This document shows, in pieces, positions 1-13,600 of a DNA stretch of 64,000 nucleotides. The notes below the pieces were generated by a model that was not told the origin of the DNA, did no database searches, and saw nothing but the letters and a program-made list of their open reading frames with translations. The stretch comes from Hetaerina americana (lineage: Eukaryota; Arthropoda; Insecta; Odonata; Calopterygidae): contig JAKTNV010000017.1 of the NCBI GenBank assembly GCA_022747635.1, forward strand, positions 1,127,501-1,191,500, read 5' to 3'. Position 1 is the stretch's first letter, and every line of letters starts with the position of its first letter. A program made the position numbers and the translations under genes.

Positions 1-981
1 CTCTTTGTTTACTGTCTGGCCTTCTGGCAAAAATTCATGATGCACTACACCGTTGTAATCCATGAAAACCGTCAGCATTGCCTTCTTTTTTGACTGAAAA
101 CGACGTGGTTTTTTTGGTCTCGGCTCATTTGGTGAATGCCATTCACTTGCCTGATGTCTGGATTGCGTAGGGGATCGAGATGGTGCGGGGGCTAACGTAC
201 TGGCTTCCCACCGTGAGGGCGCGGGTTCAAATCCCGGCGGTGTTGAATATTTTTCAGAGGTATCTCGATCCCTACTTGAGGTGCTTTGTGGAGGGCACTT
301 TGAGTGAGTACGCCGTCCGTCGGATGGGACGTTAAACTGCGGACCCCTTGGCGCCTTTCGTAAAGAGTAGGCTAATGCCGACGCCGGGTTTCTCTCCACC
401 CTTCATCCTTTCCTGTCCATCCCCTATGGCGCAAATGACCTTAGCTGTCGGTCGCCTCCCCTCAAAACTACTACTACTACTACTGGATTGCGTGTCGTAC
501 TCATAAACCCACGTCTCGTCTCCAGTAATGATCCTTTTGATGAATGTGGGATCGGATTCAGCCTCGCAAATCATGTCTTTTGCGACGTCAACACGGTCTC
601 TTTTTTGCATGAAATTGAGGTCTTTTGGCATGCTACACGACGGAAACCCAAATCATTAACCACAATGTCTTGGGCGGATCCATAGGCAATGTTCAAGTCC
701 TCCGCTATTTCTCTGATGGTTAATTTGCGGTTATTGACCAACATTTCTTTTACTTTATCAATTTTTTCACCGACTTTCGATGTCGATGGTCTGCCACTGC
801 GTTCATCATCTTCGATTGACTCACGACCACTTCTGAACCGCTCGTGCCACTGGTAAACGACCGTTTTTTTTAGAGAATCGTTGCCGAAACACTTTTCCAA
901 CATTTCCAACGTCCGTTTGCCACTAAATCCGTTTTTTACGCAAAATTTAATACAAATTCGTTGTTGCAAATTTAAATCCAT
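1..981 (-). pseudogene. mariner transposase pseudogene, interrupted by a SINE
   Basis: From an ATG at 981 the frame gives MDLNLQQRICIKFCVKNGFS, then the mariner helix-turn-helix region (VYQWHERFRSGRESIEDDER, SGRPSTS). After a frameshift near 640-655 it continues PKDLNFMQKRDRVDVAKDM and the DDE-domain block ITGDETWVYEYDTQS. The gene is then split by a 314-bp SINE (169-482) and resumes as RQASEWHSPNEPRPKKPRRF and MLTVFMDYNGVVHHEFLP to the window edge. GDETW and FMDYNGVVHHE match mariner transposases with the first two catalytic aspartates. It is inactive: frameshifted, interrupted and cut by the window end. Confidence 0.9.
158..493 (+). mobile_element. tRNA-derived SINE (family 1) inside mariner, with 11-bp TSD
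   Basis: The insert 169-482 is flanked by CTGGATTGCGT at 158-168 and 483-493. Its head contains a tRNA-like A box (TGGTGCGGGGGCTAACG) and B box (GGGTTCAAATCCCGG), and its tail is an (ACT)n run. Related copies occur at 3244-3549 and 8995-9301. It carries no coding capacity; mobilisation by LINE machinery is the usual mode. Confidence 0.88.
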
Positions 982-1185
982 TTCTGAAATTGTAAAAAAT
1001 CGCCAACACACACAGAGATAGATGTACTCTTGGCTACGTAACTTTTGCAAATGTCAAGTTATGACACTAAGATTTAAAGGGAATATCAACAACAGATGTA
1101 CCAATTTAACAAAAAAACAGAACTCAAATCGGAACGATGGGAGCGCCACACGGTGGTTATTCCGGGAACTTTTTGATCAAGGTAG

Positions 1186-1260
<75 letters not shown>

Positions 1261-2377
1261 CCACACACACATGCATGTACCAGAGTCCACATCCCGAAGC
1301 AGTTCTGGAAGTTTGTTTTTGGAATAGTCTTCAGACTTGTCGCATTGGTTTGAACTGTCTTTATGCTATCAAACCAGTGCCCTGGGAGCAGAATTTTAAA
1401 TCTAGGTAATGGGCAAAAGTTGCAGGTAGCTAAGGCGGGAATAAACAGGGGCTGGCGAAGTTGTTTAATCTTGTGTTTTGCCAAAAACTGTTGCACAAGG
1501 GTTGATGAAGTGTCAATATCCACTGTGCATTATCATGGAGAAGAAGCCAGTCACCTAAGAGAGCCATCCCCAAATTCTTGAAACTCAAGTTTTTGGTATT
1601 CCAACATCATTTTCTAGTTTTTACCCAGCCAAATGAAATTCTTCTTCAATCTCAAGTCTCATTCGCTCAAAATTTTCTCGTGTTACTGCGCTAAAAGTTC
1701 AGGCAGAACACGGATCACTGTCAACAGATGTAAGGCCCTCTTTATACAGCTTGTGTCACTCTTATCTGTGTTTTGCCCATACACTCATCCCGAAAGGCCT
1801 TCAGTGTCATTTCAATTTTTTCCACAGTCTTTCCAAGTTTAAAGCAAAACTTGATGCAAATTCATTGAAGATGTCTCTTTCATCATTTTCAGTAAAACCA
1901 AAATCCGACGAATGCAAATAAAAGGAACTGTAAACAAATACACCCTTCAAATGATTTGACGACCCGTCAGTAATTGCAGCAGGCAGCAATTTCATGAGGA
2001 GTCACTGGTTACTCTCATCCCCCCAGAGGTCACTCAAACTTTCTGGCGTGGAGTTATGAATGCAGGTTGCAAACTTTTGGGACAAGTCTCATAAATTATA
2101 ATACCTATTGCTATTGAGAATTAAATAACAAATTAATTTCTTCAACATTAAGGAAATATTATTTTGCTGAACATATGGTCTTTTGAAAGAGTATTACTTC
2201 GGCCAGAAAATGAAAAACATTTAGAACCGTGAAAATAATACCTTTTAAGTTAATGTTTTTGATAAAGATATTTTAAGTTGCAATTGATTATTTTATCCCA
2301 ATCAGGTCAACAAAAATTCCATTAAATTTATTTTATTTATAATAGTGAACTTATCTACCATATCAACGGCATTTACT
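981..2377. other. DNA beyond the last visible PolA1 exon, no gene seen
   Basis: It holds the upstream end of the mariner relic and a microsatellite. The remainder (1270-2377) shows only short ORFs without recognisable similarity. Confidence 0.5.
1186..1258. repeat. (TA)n-(CA)n microsatellite
   Basis: A TATATA run passes into about 29 CA units. It is simple sequence upstream of the mariner relic and left of the last visible PolA1 exon. Open frames across it (Thr-His repeats) are artefacts. Confidence 0.95.
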
Positions 2378-2794
2378 AGGTCTGTTCAAAAAGTATTGCA
2401 AATTTTGAATTTTCACGGGTTACGCATATTTGATTTTTGATTTTTTTGTGGCATTATGTTGGTACTTATGTCTCTCACTTATGCTGAAAAGTTGGGCCAT
2501 TTTGAATGTACAGTTAATTGTTGACAGCTGTTTTGCTAGGACGTGTTTTGGCTTGCCTTCGATTTTTGCCTGTTCCAAGAAAATACCAATAAAAACTGCA
2601 TTGAGGGTGAGCTACGAAAAGATCACAAAATGATTTTTTGAAATGATTCAAGGATTGGAAAAAACGTTGGCAGACGTGTATAATATCTAATGGGGGTTAC
2701 TTTGAAGGGGACAAAATAAATATTCATGAATAAATACATAATTTTAATAATTTTTGAAAAAACACAAAAGTCGCAATACTTTATTAACAGACCT
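2378..2794. mobile_element. Internally deleted mariner-like MITE
   Basis: Terminal inverted repeats of about 28 bp: AGGTCTGTTCAAAAAGTATT at the left and its near-complement AATACTTTATTAACAGACCT at the right. The interior resembles the untranslated leader of mariner elements (GAAAAGTTGGGCCATTTTGA) and holds no transposase. It lies left of the last visible PolA1 exon. Confidence 0.65.
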
Positions 2795-3243
2795 TGTATT
2801 CAAATTTGCACTCGCTCATACATAGTTTAATATATGCTGCACCTTCTCATTAATAGCTCACATCACCTTGATTAGAATTTAAGAGAAGAGAAATTTTAGA
2901 AAAAAACTCAATGATTGAATCCCAAGGCTAAGTAAATCAGAGGAGAACCCCAGATACACCAGAATAATAGGCATTCTCAGCAAGTAAGAGTTCAGAATAA
3001 TCACCTACCTACCCTTTTCCTGTGTTTTTCCACGAGTTTAATAGTTCTCTTTAATTAGACTGATCTATAGCTAATCCTTGCATATTTGAATACATCAAGA
3101 ACCTACCTAAAAGCCTAAATTCTTTAGATTAAAACTTTAATTTAAAATATAAATAAATTAAAATAAATAAATAAAATAATACACAATGTTTTCCTAGAGT
3201 ACATGTTTGGAAGAAAAGGTGCATGGAAAAGAGGTAAATCCAC

Positions 3244-3549
3244 AGTAGTAGTAGTATTAAGGGGAGGCGATGGAAGGCTGAGGTCATTTGTGCCATTAGG
3301 GATGGACAGGAAAGGATGAAGGGTGGAGAGAAACCCGGCATTGGCATTAGCCTACTCTTTACGAAAGGCACCAAGGAGTCCGAAGCTTAACGTCCCATCC
3401 GACGGACGGCATACTCACTCCAAGTGCCCTCAAAGCACCTCAAGTAGGGATCGAGATACCTCTGAAAAATATTCAACACCGCCGGGATTTGAACCCGGGC
3501 CCTCTAGGTGGGAAGCCAGTACGTTAGCCTCTGCATCATCTCGCTCGCA
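3244..3549 (-). mobile_element. tRNA-derived SINE, family 1, second copy
   Basis: It is the reverse complement of the 169-482 element: (AGT)n start, the GGGTGGAGAGAAACCCGGC body, GATCGAGATACC, and a B box GGGATTTGAACCCGGGCC on the minus strand. The B box is shifted to GGGTTCAAATCCC in that orientation. Short ORFs across it are spurious. Confidence 0.85.
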
Positions 3550-4496
3550 GAGTAAACTGTCCATTATCCATATGCAGGCTATCTTTTACGCGGATTACCA
3601 GTGCTATTCTCTTCAAACCACCTAAACATTTGAATGAAATTACCGTTGTAAAGATAAATTGGAATTTTGACATACTCTTTTAAAAATTCACGTTTTAAAT
3701 AATGACGTAATAAATAAATTAATCACGTCAAAAAGTTTTTAATTTCACAAAATAAAAAGTTTTAGATTGTATTTAATGTTTTAATTCAAACATTTTTAAC
3801 CTATCCACACTTCTTCATTATTGTTTCTCCTTGCATCCATTAGCCCTATGAATTCCATATTCTCCTTAAAGGTGAAGAAATATGAGTTCAGATACACTAT
3901 TCAAAGACTAAGTCATTAACTATCTACATTGCATTATTTTAATTGGTTTCATGTAATGACTATGAATCCATTCTAGCAATCCTTTGTCAATATTCGCTCT
4001 TCACCAGTCATTAGTTTTTTCCTGACAACATGATTGGTGTGGCTTATTGAGAGAATACTTCCTGCTAGCCACTTTAAAAAGGTTCCGTGTTCTTGGAAAA
4101 CCATAATAAATTACCTTTATAAAATGACTGAAAAATGGAAAAAAAGTGTATCATCCATTTCTAAAAAATATGAATTAATCACAAGAAATGAAAAAGGTGT
4201 CTCCATAGAAACCATTCATTTGACGAATATATTATTCCCATATTACGGTGGTTGTGTTTTTTATTATCCATATTTCATTATGCATCCATTAGCACAGATA
4301 ATCAAGAGTGGACTGTAAGCTATTGCAATAAACTAAACTAATACATTTGCCCAAAAACCTCAAAAATCTTCAATAAACAATGAACCTTCATGCATATCAC
4401 AGAATTTGGGCAGACACTAAATGGGTACAGCAACAAAAAGAAAAGTTAGATCTTTTATATGAGATATTAGTAAGGTACGGTAAAATGGGTTCTTAC

Positions 4497-4694
4497 CTCA
4501 ATCCAGCAGGGTCCTTTAATCTTTCTCTCAAGAAGAAGCAGTTCAAGGAAAGAGCTCTCTGTGCCGAAAACCCTTGAGAAGGTTCTTCCTGAGAAATCTC
4601 TAGGTAAAGCTGAGTGACTCGCAGGATACCGTACTTCCAAGTATTCACTTGAAAGAGGTACATCTGCATGTTCAAATGCATATTTGCGCACCAC
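4497..4694 (-). CDS. PolA1: PolA1 coding exon 8 (last one visible)
   Basis: Sixty-six codons, phase 0/0: [20 protein letters not shown], then [24 protein letters not shown] and IKGPCWIE. It corresponds to the AFEIPDVPEKSEYLEVKY...[18 protein letters not shown] stretch of homologues. The donor is GAG|GTAAGA and the acceptor TTTATTTCTTAG. The next exon should begin near an SPQLL/SWCK-type segment, which I could not find to the left. Confidence 0.95.
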
Positions 4695-7600
4695 CTAAGA
4701 AATAAAAATCAACCAGGATGGGCATAAGTAATTAAATTCGTGGCAAACAAGTTCACTTAAATGCAACAATTTCAGAGCGTAAAAATCCTTCGCCTTGACT
4801 GGGACTCGAACCCAGATCCCTCAATATCCGGTCGAGTGCTTTAGCCACTTAAGCTACCGAGGCGTCCTCTTAAACTCTGAAATTTTTGGGGCTTTTAAAG
4901 GAACTGGATGTTATGATGAAATACCGTACATACAATGTCACATGTATTCGTAGTCGTGCGCGAGGCGCCACTGTCCACGAGGTTAAAGCCAACTTTTAAA
5001 CACGTATGGTGTTTTCCCTTTGACAAATTCCAAAGAAACTGCGGGAGATGCCGCAACAGTAACTTTTAACGGAGTCATCCGCTAATGTGCATTTCAATGC
5101 AACAATTTCAGAGCGTAAAAATCATTCGCCTTGACTGGGACTCGAACCCAGATCCCTCAATATCCGGTCGAGTGCTTTAGCCACTTAAGCTACCGAGGCG
5201 TCCTCTTAAACTCTGAAATTTTTGGGGCTTTTAAAGGAACTAGATGTTATGACGAAATACCATACATACAATGTCACATGTATTCGTAGTCGTGCGCGAG
5301 GCGCCACTGTCCACGAGGTTAAAGCCAACTTTTAAACACGTATGGTGTTTTCCCTTTGACAAATTCCAAAGAAACTGCGGGAGATGCCGCAACAGTAACT
5401 TTTAACGGAGTCATCCGCTAATGTGCATTTCAATGCAACAATTTCAGAGCGTAAAAATCATTCGCCTTGACTGGGACTCGAACCCAGATCCCTCAATATC
5501 CGGTCGAGTGCTTTAGCCACTTAAGCTACCGAGGCGTCCTCTTAAACTCTGAAATTTTTGGGGCTTTTAAAGGAACTAGATGTTATGACGAAATACCATA
5601 CATACAATGTCACATGTATTCGTAGTCGTGCGCGAGGCGCCACTGTCCACGAGGTTAAAGCCAACTTTTAAACACGTATGGTGTTTTCCCTTTGACAAAT
5701 TCCAAAGAAACTGCGGGAGATGCCGCAACAGTAACTTTTAACGGAGTCATCCGCTAATGTGCATTTCAATGCAACAATTTCAGAGCGTAAAAATCATCAC
5801 TCGCCCGGATATTGAGGGATCTGGGTTCGAGTCCCAGTCAAGGCGAATGATTTTTACGCTCTGAAATTGTTGCATTGAAATGCACATTAGCGGATGACTC
5901 CGTTAAAAGTTACTGTTGCGGCATCTCCCGCAGTTTCTTTGGAATTTGTCAAAGGGAAAACACCATATGTGTTTAAAAGTTGGCTTTAACCTCGTGGACA
6001 GTGGCGCCTCGCGCACGACTACGAATACATGTGACATTGTATGTACGGTATTTCGTCATAACATCTAGTTCCTTTAAAAGCCCCAAAAATTTCAGAGTTT
6101 AAGAGGACGCCTCGGTAGCTTAAGTGGCTAAAGCACTCGACCGGATATTGAGGGATCTGGGTTCGAGTCCCAGTCAAGGCGAATGATTTTTACGCTCTGA
6201 AATTGTTGCATTGAAATGCACATTAGCGGATGACTCCGTTAAAAGTTACTGTTGCGGCATCTCCCGCAGTTTCTTTGGAAGTTCACTTAAGCCAACCACT
6301 GAAGATGAGATCTTGATTCGCATAACATTAAAAAATATGAAGCACCACTATAATCAAAACGAAGTATTGAGCTGTAAAATATGTAGATTCGACAAAATAG
6401 ATGAGAAATTAACCCTGCCATTGGTGCTGGGATATTTGTGGATGAGGGAAGTGTGACATTGAGGTTATAAGCACCCAGAAAAGATGAATATACAGCAAAG
6501 GTGGGAAGAGCTAGCAAGGGGTTACCATAACAATGAATAAAAAGGGAGTAAGAAGTGTAGTTGACATAGAGCAAGCAACAGATAGAATATTAATAGTAAA
6601 CATAAAAGCAGAACCGACGAACTTGGTCATTGTTCAGATATACATGCCACCAAATCATAAGGAAGATGAAGTTCATAGTGTACAGGACCTGTATATGACC
6701 AGTTATGAGGACATCATTGTGTGTGTTCCTACTCTGGGAAATATTTGATAGTATTGGGTTAATAAAATGTGATGGCAAGAGAAGGAAGAGATGGTGATGA
6801 AGTGGGGGATTACAATTAAGGTAGGAGGAATGACCATGGGATGAAAGCAATTGAATTCAGAGGGAGACGGGAATTTGTCATCACCAACACTTGATTTAGA
6901 CACCACAAAAAGTATAGATATACATGGCAAATGCCAGGTGACTCAGAAAGGTATTAGTTAGATTATATTATGGTTAGGCAAAGGTTTAGGAACAGTGTGA
7001 TCAATTCACACAGCTTCCTGGGAGCGGATGCGGACACTGACCACTATTTAGTTGTCATGAAAGTGTAGCACCCGTTTCAAAAAGATAAAGCAGGGGCAGC
7101 AGGATTTGGAATGTAGAAGCATTAAATGGATTGACAAGGAAGGAGTGCACCAGGCTGTAGATAAAATCATGTACGACATTAAAGAGCATAGCAGAGAATA
7201 CAATCTAGGAAAACATCAGAAAAGGGATATCAAGCTCCACAAAAGAAATTATAGGAACTGTTAATATGAAAAGGACGAGGAAACCATGGATCACAGATGG
7301 CATGATTAGAAAGTTAGATCAAAGAAGGATATGAAAGAATGTAACCATAGAGTCAGGCAGAAGAAAGAACAAAGAGTTAAATAATAAATTGAGAGGGGTA
7401 ACAAATAGAGCAAAAGAAGCATGGTGGAAGACACAGTGCAAGAATATGGCAAGTTTGCAGAGAAAGGGTGAAACTGGTGCACTATACAAAAAGGTTAAAA
7501 CACTATCGGGAAGTAAGAAGGGAAGACCTACACTGACAGTTGGAGATAAGTCAGGTAAATTAATAGTAAACCAGAAAAGATCCATGAGAGATGGAAGGAT

Positions 7601-10600
7601 TATGTGTATAGAAGAATGTGTGTGGTCTTAGGCCAACAAGGTTACACATAAAAAGAGAATATGATGCAGATGAAGATATTTTAAGTCCAGGCACTCCAAG
7701 ATGAGATAAAAAGTGCATTAAGGGAGATGAAATCAAATAAGGCCATGAGGGTAGACAACTTTCCTGCGGAGCTCTTAAAGGTTTACGAAAAGGTGGAAGG
7801 AAGAGTCTACATAGACTAATCCATAGTATGTATGAAGAAGGAATCTGGCCAGAATATTTTGTGAGATAAGAATTTGATCCTATTCTGAAACTGTAAAATG
7901 ATATATCATGCAAGGACTACAGAGAAATAAGTATTATTTCTCACACAGCTAAAATGGTTCTCAGGATCATCAACAAAAGGATGGAGAGCAGGGAAAATGA
8001 TTACCTAGGGATGATCAGTTTGGGTTCAGGAAAGGGAGAGGAACGCATGGTGTCATTTGTAGTAATGAGATCACTAATTGAGAGGAATATAGAATACAAT
8101 CAGGAAGTATTTGCCTGTTTCGTACATTTTGAAATAGCTTTTGATGGAATGAATTGGAAAAATTAATTAATATATTGCAGAAAATAGATATCGATTGGAG
8201 GGCCAGAATGCTAATCCGCAACTTGTACATGTCTCTGACAGCTCCGGTGCGAGTGGGAAAAGAAGAGTCTAGATGAGCAGTGTTAGGATGAGAGTTAAGC
8301 AGGGTTATCTATTATCCCTAGTACTGTTCAATGTATATATGAAGGAAATAACTAAAGAGGCATGGGAAAAACTGGAGATAAGAATGAAAGTCTACATGGA
8401 ATTTGTAAAATTGGTTAGGTTTGCAGATGACCAAGCTCTAGTTTGTCAGTCAGCCAAGGGGTTGCAGGCATTGCTGAATGACAGAAAAATCAGTACAATA
8501 GATATGGGATGAGATTCAGCATAAATAAATCAAAGATTATAACCATTATTGAAATAGAAAGAAAGACTCGTACTTTTCCACAGATTTTATTATACGGCAC
8601 GACGCGTTTCACCGACTTGCGGCATCATCTGGTACCTGATGATGCCGCAAGTCGGTGAAACGCGTCGTGCCGTATAATAAAATCTGTGGAAAAGTACGAG
8701 TCTTTCTTTCTATTTCAATAATGGATATCAATTACTTCCACGAAGTGAAGCCTGAAACAATAGAATATATTCGCAAAGATTATAAGTTACACATTAAAAT
8801 AGGAGGGCAAAAACTGGAGCAGGTAGAACAGATTACATTTCTTGGAAGTGCTTTGGACCAAAATGGTCAAAGTAGTAGGGACATAAGGAGAAGAATTGCA
8901 TTAGGCAAAGAAGCTTTCACAAGGAGGAGGGAGTTGATGACGGGGACGTAGAGTAAGGATGTTAAGAAAAGTCTCGTCAAAAGGGAGCATACTTATAGTA
9001 GTAGTAGTTTTAGGGGAGGCAACGGAGAGCTAAGGTCATTTGCGACATTAGGGATGGATGGGAAAGGAAGGGTGGAGAGAAACCTGGCTTTGGCATTTGC
9101 CTACTCTTGTCAAAAGGCACCAAGGCGTCTGCAGTTTAACATCCCATCTGATGGATGTCGTACTCACTCAAAGTGCTCCCCACCAAGCACCTCAAGGAGG
9201 GATTAGGATACCACTAGAAAATATCTGCTGCTTCCAGGATTCGAACTCTGGCCCTCATGGTGGGAAACTTGTTTGTTAGCCACCGCATCATCCTGATCCC
9301 CTCGTTTCTAATGGTAACTAAAAATTCCAGTATTATTTCATACTCATTAAATTAGGATCATGTAGTGTATTAATAACAAAGTCAAAGATGACGGCAGAAG
9401 AAAATAGAAGAAGAAGAAGTTAGATTACCTAAAAAATAAACACTGCACGTAAATTGAATTGTACATACAAGTGGTATGAGTGTTATGGTTTACATTGTGC
9501 TCTGACTGCTGAGTTTGCACACACACGTGTGCAATACGACAAAACTGATGAAAATCTAGGCAGCATCAAGAATTGGTGTTTAAAATATTTCTCTTATTTA
9601 TGATAATGAAATAATGGAAAAATGCTAAATTTTAATGATAGTGAATCAGAAGTAATGGAAATATTAAAAGATAGTGATACAATTTTGTGGTTATAACAAG
9701 AATACTAACATGCCACCACCCATATTACCAGCCTCAAACAGAGTATTCATAACCTGCAGGTCTACAACCACTTTTTACCCTGAACCAATATAAAAACCAT
9801 AATGGTTACTTTGATTATGCTTGGACATATGAAGAGAAAAGACAATATGAGTATAGCTGAGGTCCAGTCATACTTATCTAAGAGATAGGAAGTGTATTAA
9901 TGGAACCGAAATCAAATAAGGTCTATTTCCAAGGAACTATGTCTGGGTTTGGGAAAACATGTAAGGAGAAGTTTTTATGGGCTAGCATTTATGAGTGAAT
10001 AATTTGGCTGGAAGACTGTCAGATCAGTGTTCACTCCCTTCCCAAAATAAGGGAAAGGCAGCCATAAGTTAGGACTATAGAAAAATAAATTCAATTTTGC
10101 ATGCAGCTCAAGTGGTTCTCAGGATAAGAGAATGGGTAAGAGGGCAAATTATTACTACTTGGGGGATGTATCACGACCGAGTTCCAGGGGGTGAGGCCCA
10201 CTTGATGCCATAGCAATAATGAGGTCAATTACAGGTATAGATCAGACCTGCTACCTGTACATAGCTGACCATAGAATACAATCAGGATGTATTTGTCTAT
10301 TTAGTAGATTTTGCAGTTGAAGTAGATTATTTAATCAAATTCATCAAATCAAAAAGGCATTTGAAGGAGTGAATTGGACATATTTAATGAAGTATTGCAG
10401 AAAATTAGATGGATAGGAGGGGTAAGAGAAACACACCAGGAAATTATCCATAACCTGTAAATGTCTCAGACCCCTCAGGCCCAAGAAACGAGATGAGCAG
10501 TATTAACCAAGATTCGAGTTGGACAGTGTTAGGAAGAAGGGTAAGACCAATGTGTCCATTATCATTTATGCTTTTTAACCGAAATTTGGAGGAAATGGTT

Positions 10601-13600
10601 AAATAGACATGAATATCTGTGAATGAATTTCTGAGGACAATTCATAAAATCATTAAGGTTTGCGGATGATCAAGCTTTAATTTGCCAGTCAGCCAAGGGA
10701 TTGCAAACAGTCCTGGGTGAATTGCAAATTCAGTGAGATAAGCATGAGATGAGAATAAATGTAAGACAAAACAAAGGTCATGCAGTTTTTGGGAAAAAGG
10801 AAGGCTGAGTTAGATATTAAAATAGGGGTTCATAAATTAGAGCAGGTAGCATAGTTTTCCTATTTTGGAACTGTTTTGGACCAAAATAATCAAAGCAAAG
10901 GGGATGTAAGAAGAATTACACTAGGCAAAGAAGCTTTCACAAGGAGGAGGGAAGAAATATAATGAATTCAGCTCAAATATACTCCTCAGTTACATTTCAT
11001 AAGAGTTCTCGAATGGATTCAAATTTTATCCCAGCCGCAAGAGTGGTCAACAACCTAAGTCACCATATATGTTCACTAAAGAGGAGATGAATATCTTAAA
11101 GAAAGGTTTAAAGTTTGCCCCCCCAAAAAAGTCTCTGAATCCGGCATTAAGAATTTAGCTGCCAATTGAGAGGTTGCCCCGCGGAATGAATCTTTGGCTA
11201 TCAAACGAGCCTATAAAACTTTTTCAATCAGGCATATACACACTTAAATGCAATAATTGCAACACATATGATGGTCAACCAAGGAGGAATTTCAAAACAT
11301 GAGCTAAACACCTCTTAAAATTGTAAACATAAGAGCAATTTTGTCCTAGAAACACTACATATCCTCCCTAAAGGATTAAAAATGGATGCTCTTGAGCTAA
11401 TCAAGATTTGTAAGCATTTGGCAGACCCCAATACAATACTTTGTAATGAGCAATTATATGCTAATCCCTCCCCTATCCTTACCAAGAACCTGACCTTGAG
11501 ATTAAACAAATCCAATAGTTCAACATACTCAGTTACCCCTATTCCATGACCAGACCCAATGCCATGTAATAACCAAGGTACCACCATTTTTCCATTTTGT
11601 TTCCTTTTTCCTCGACCACCGACTTTCACTTCTAGAAAATTCCCCATCCCACCTTCCACTTTCCACCCTTCCTCCTACATAGCCACCCCTCTCTTCGAGG
11701 GTTGACAAATCCAATGGTTCTATGTACCTGTTCACCCCTAACCTCCACCCATCCAATACCCCGGACCAGATCCAGTAATGAGCAAGGCTTCCCTTAACTG
11801 GAAAAAACCACGACCACCGACTTTGAAGTCATGGAAAACCTGACTACCCTACTCTCTCCTCTGTCTGAAGGGTATATATTCAACAGCTGTATGCGTAACT
11901 TGTACCTGATGATGCCATAAATTAGTGGAATGCATCTGCCGTAAAATAAAATCTGTGGAAAATTACGAACTCATTTAACTTGGACATCAAACAATTCCCT
12001 GAAGTAAAGCCTGAAAGTGTAGAGTATATTAATACTATAAAGGCTTTTGGTTAAAGAGGTTTGATGTTTCAAAATATTCTCACACAAAACTTTCATATGC
12101 TATGAGACCAGAAGTGGGGCAAGGATTCATTTCATGGAGGTCTTTGTTTGTACGGAGGTTCATGAGGCAGAGGTGTGATTAAAAAATAAGTGATAAAAAG
12201 CTCAATTGTAAAAAATTCCAGCTAACACATGCATTGAGCATTCTAAAATACAAAAATCCCAAATACCTGTCTTGATTTGAACTCAAAAATTTTATGCTGA
12301 GTAGCCACTTCATCATTAAATTCACTGTAAACATCCATCATGGACACCTTCTCACCAGTGCTGACCCCTGTTTTCCTGTTCACTACTTCCTCCCGGGGTA
12401 ACAAGTATATCTGTGAATGAAATGAAAACAAAATTATTACCATATAGCCCTAAAGATTTTTCAAAAGTAGGAAATAGACACAAAATTAATATCCTTATGC
12501 AAAACTAAGGGAAGCATAAATGTATCTTCCAAAATGTTAAAATAGCAGTTTATGCTAACTTTTCCTTTTTCAAAACCAGGCCTGATAAAATTACAAAGTT
12601 TAAATAACAACCTAAACCAAATGAATTAAAATTTATAAAAAACATGTTTAAAGAAGATTTAATAAAACAAAAAACCAACTATAGCCATGATAAATAAGCA
12701 TATTTGAGGAAAATGCAGTATTTTTTCTTCCTTAAGTATTCAGAGGTGAAAGATTTTTGCATTAGGCATTTCTTGAGGGTGTTACCAAAATTCTGAGCAT
12801 TGGCTTTTAACAGAAGGCATCAATTATAAATTAATATCAACCTGAAATGTTAAGCTCATCAGAAGGAGAAACCTGGGAGTCTCAAATCAGAGAAAATTTC
12901 ACACTCGCCTGCCGCTCCAGATTTTTCACAACGATGCAACAGCTGAAGAAGTTTTCCCCAATTTTAACCTTGCCAAAAAGGTAGACTGTGCCAGGTGGAC
13001 CTTCTAAGGCATCCCACCAGAAGAATCTCAAAACCTCATCTCCTTCCTTGGTCAGTGATTTCTCCAGCGGTAGTGTGCCCTCCTCCAATTCCAGCTTTTT
13101 CTGCACTGGAGATGGTGCTTCACCTTCCCATGGTTCCTCCTTTATATTAATGTTCACTGATGTGCCATTAATTTTAACCTCTGAATCTTCAGGGATAATT
13201 GAAATTTTATTTTCCTGATGATTTTCCTTTTCAAACTCCTTTACCTCCTAGGGAAAAGAGACTACATTGAAAATATTCCACTCAAGCAGAGACGATGTTC
13301 TCATAAACTGATGCCGTCCCCTAATAATTCTTCAACAATGAAACCACAATCTTCATTTCATATTTCTAAACTAAAGTACAAGATGTTAATCACTCAAATG
13401 AATAATAGAAGTTAAATATTTAAGTAACATAAAGAGTCATAACTATATTGCCTTTTCAAAGACAAATAAAAAAAATAAGTGTGAGAAAGAAGAATGGTAT
13501 TAAGAGAAATGGCAAGGAAAGGTAACAATATAGATACTACCAAAGTCAATCATTGAAATTAAATATAAAATGGGGATACATTGAGCATTCAAACAGTTTC

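Noticed and set aside
1137..1409. Thr/His-rich ORFs
   Set aside because: They read through a (CA)n microsatellite.
3129..3625. ORFs over the second SINE copy
   Set aside because: They lie in a non-coding tRNA-derived SINE; the same strings occur in the other copies.
4791..6181. Functional tRNA genes
   Set aside because: The tRNA-like segments lack U33, have a mismatched acceptor stem and sit in a transposon-like repeated unit.
4761..6278. Hammerhead ribozyme in the 336-bp units
   Set aside because: I looked for CTGANGA with a following GAAA on both strands; only partial matches (ATGACGAAA) appear, without the conserved C3 or a stem II.
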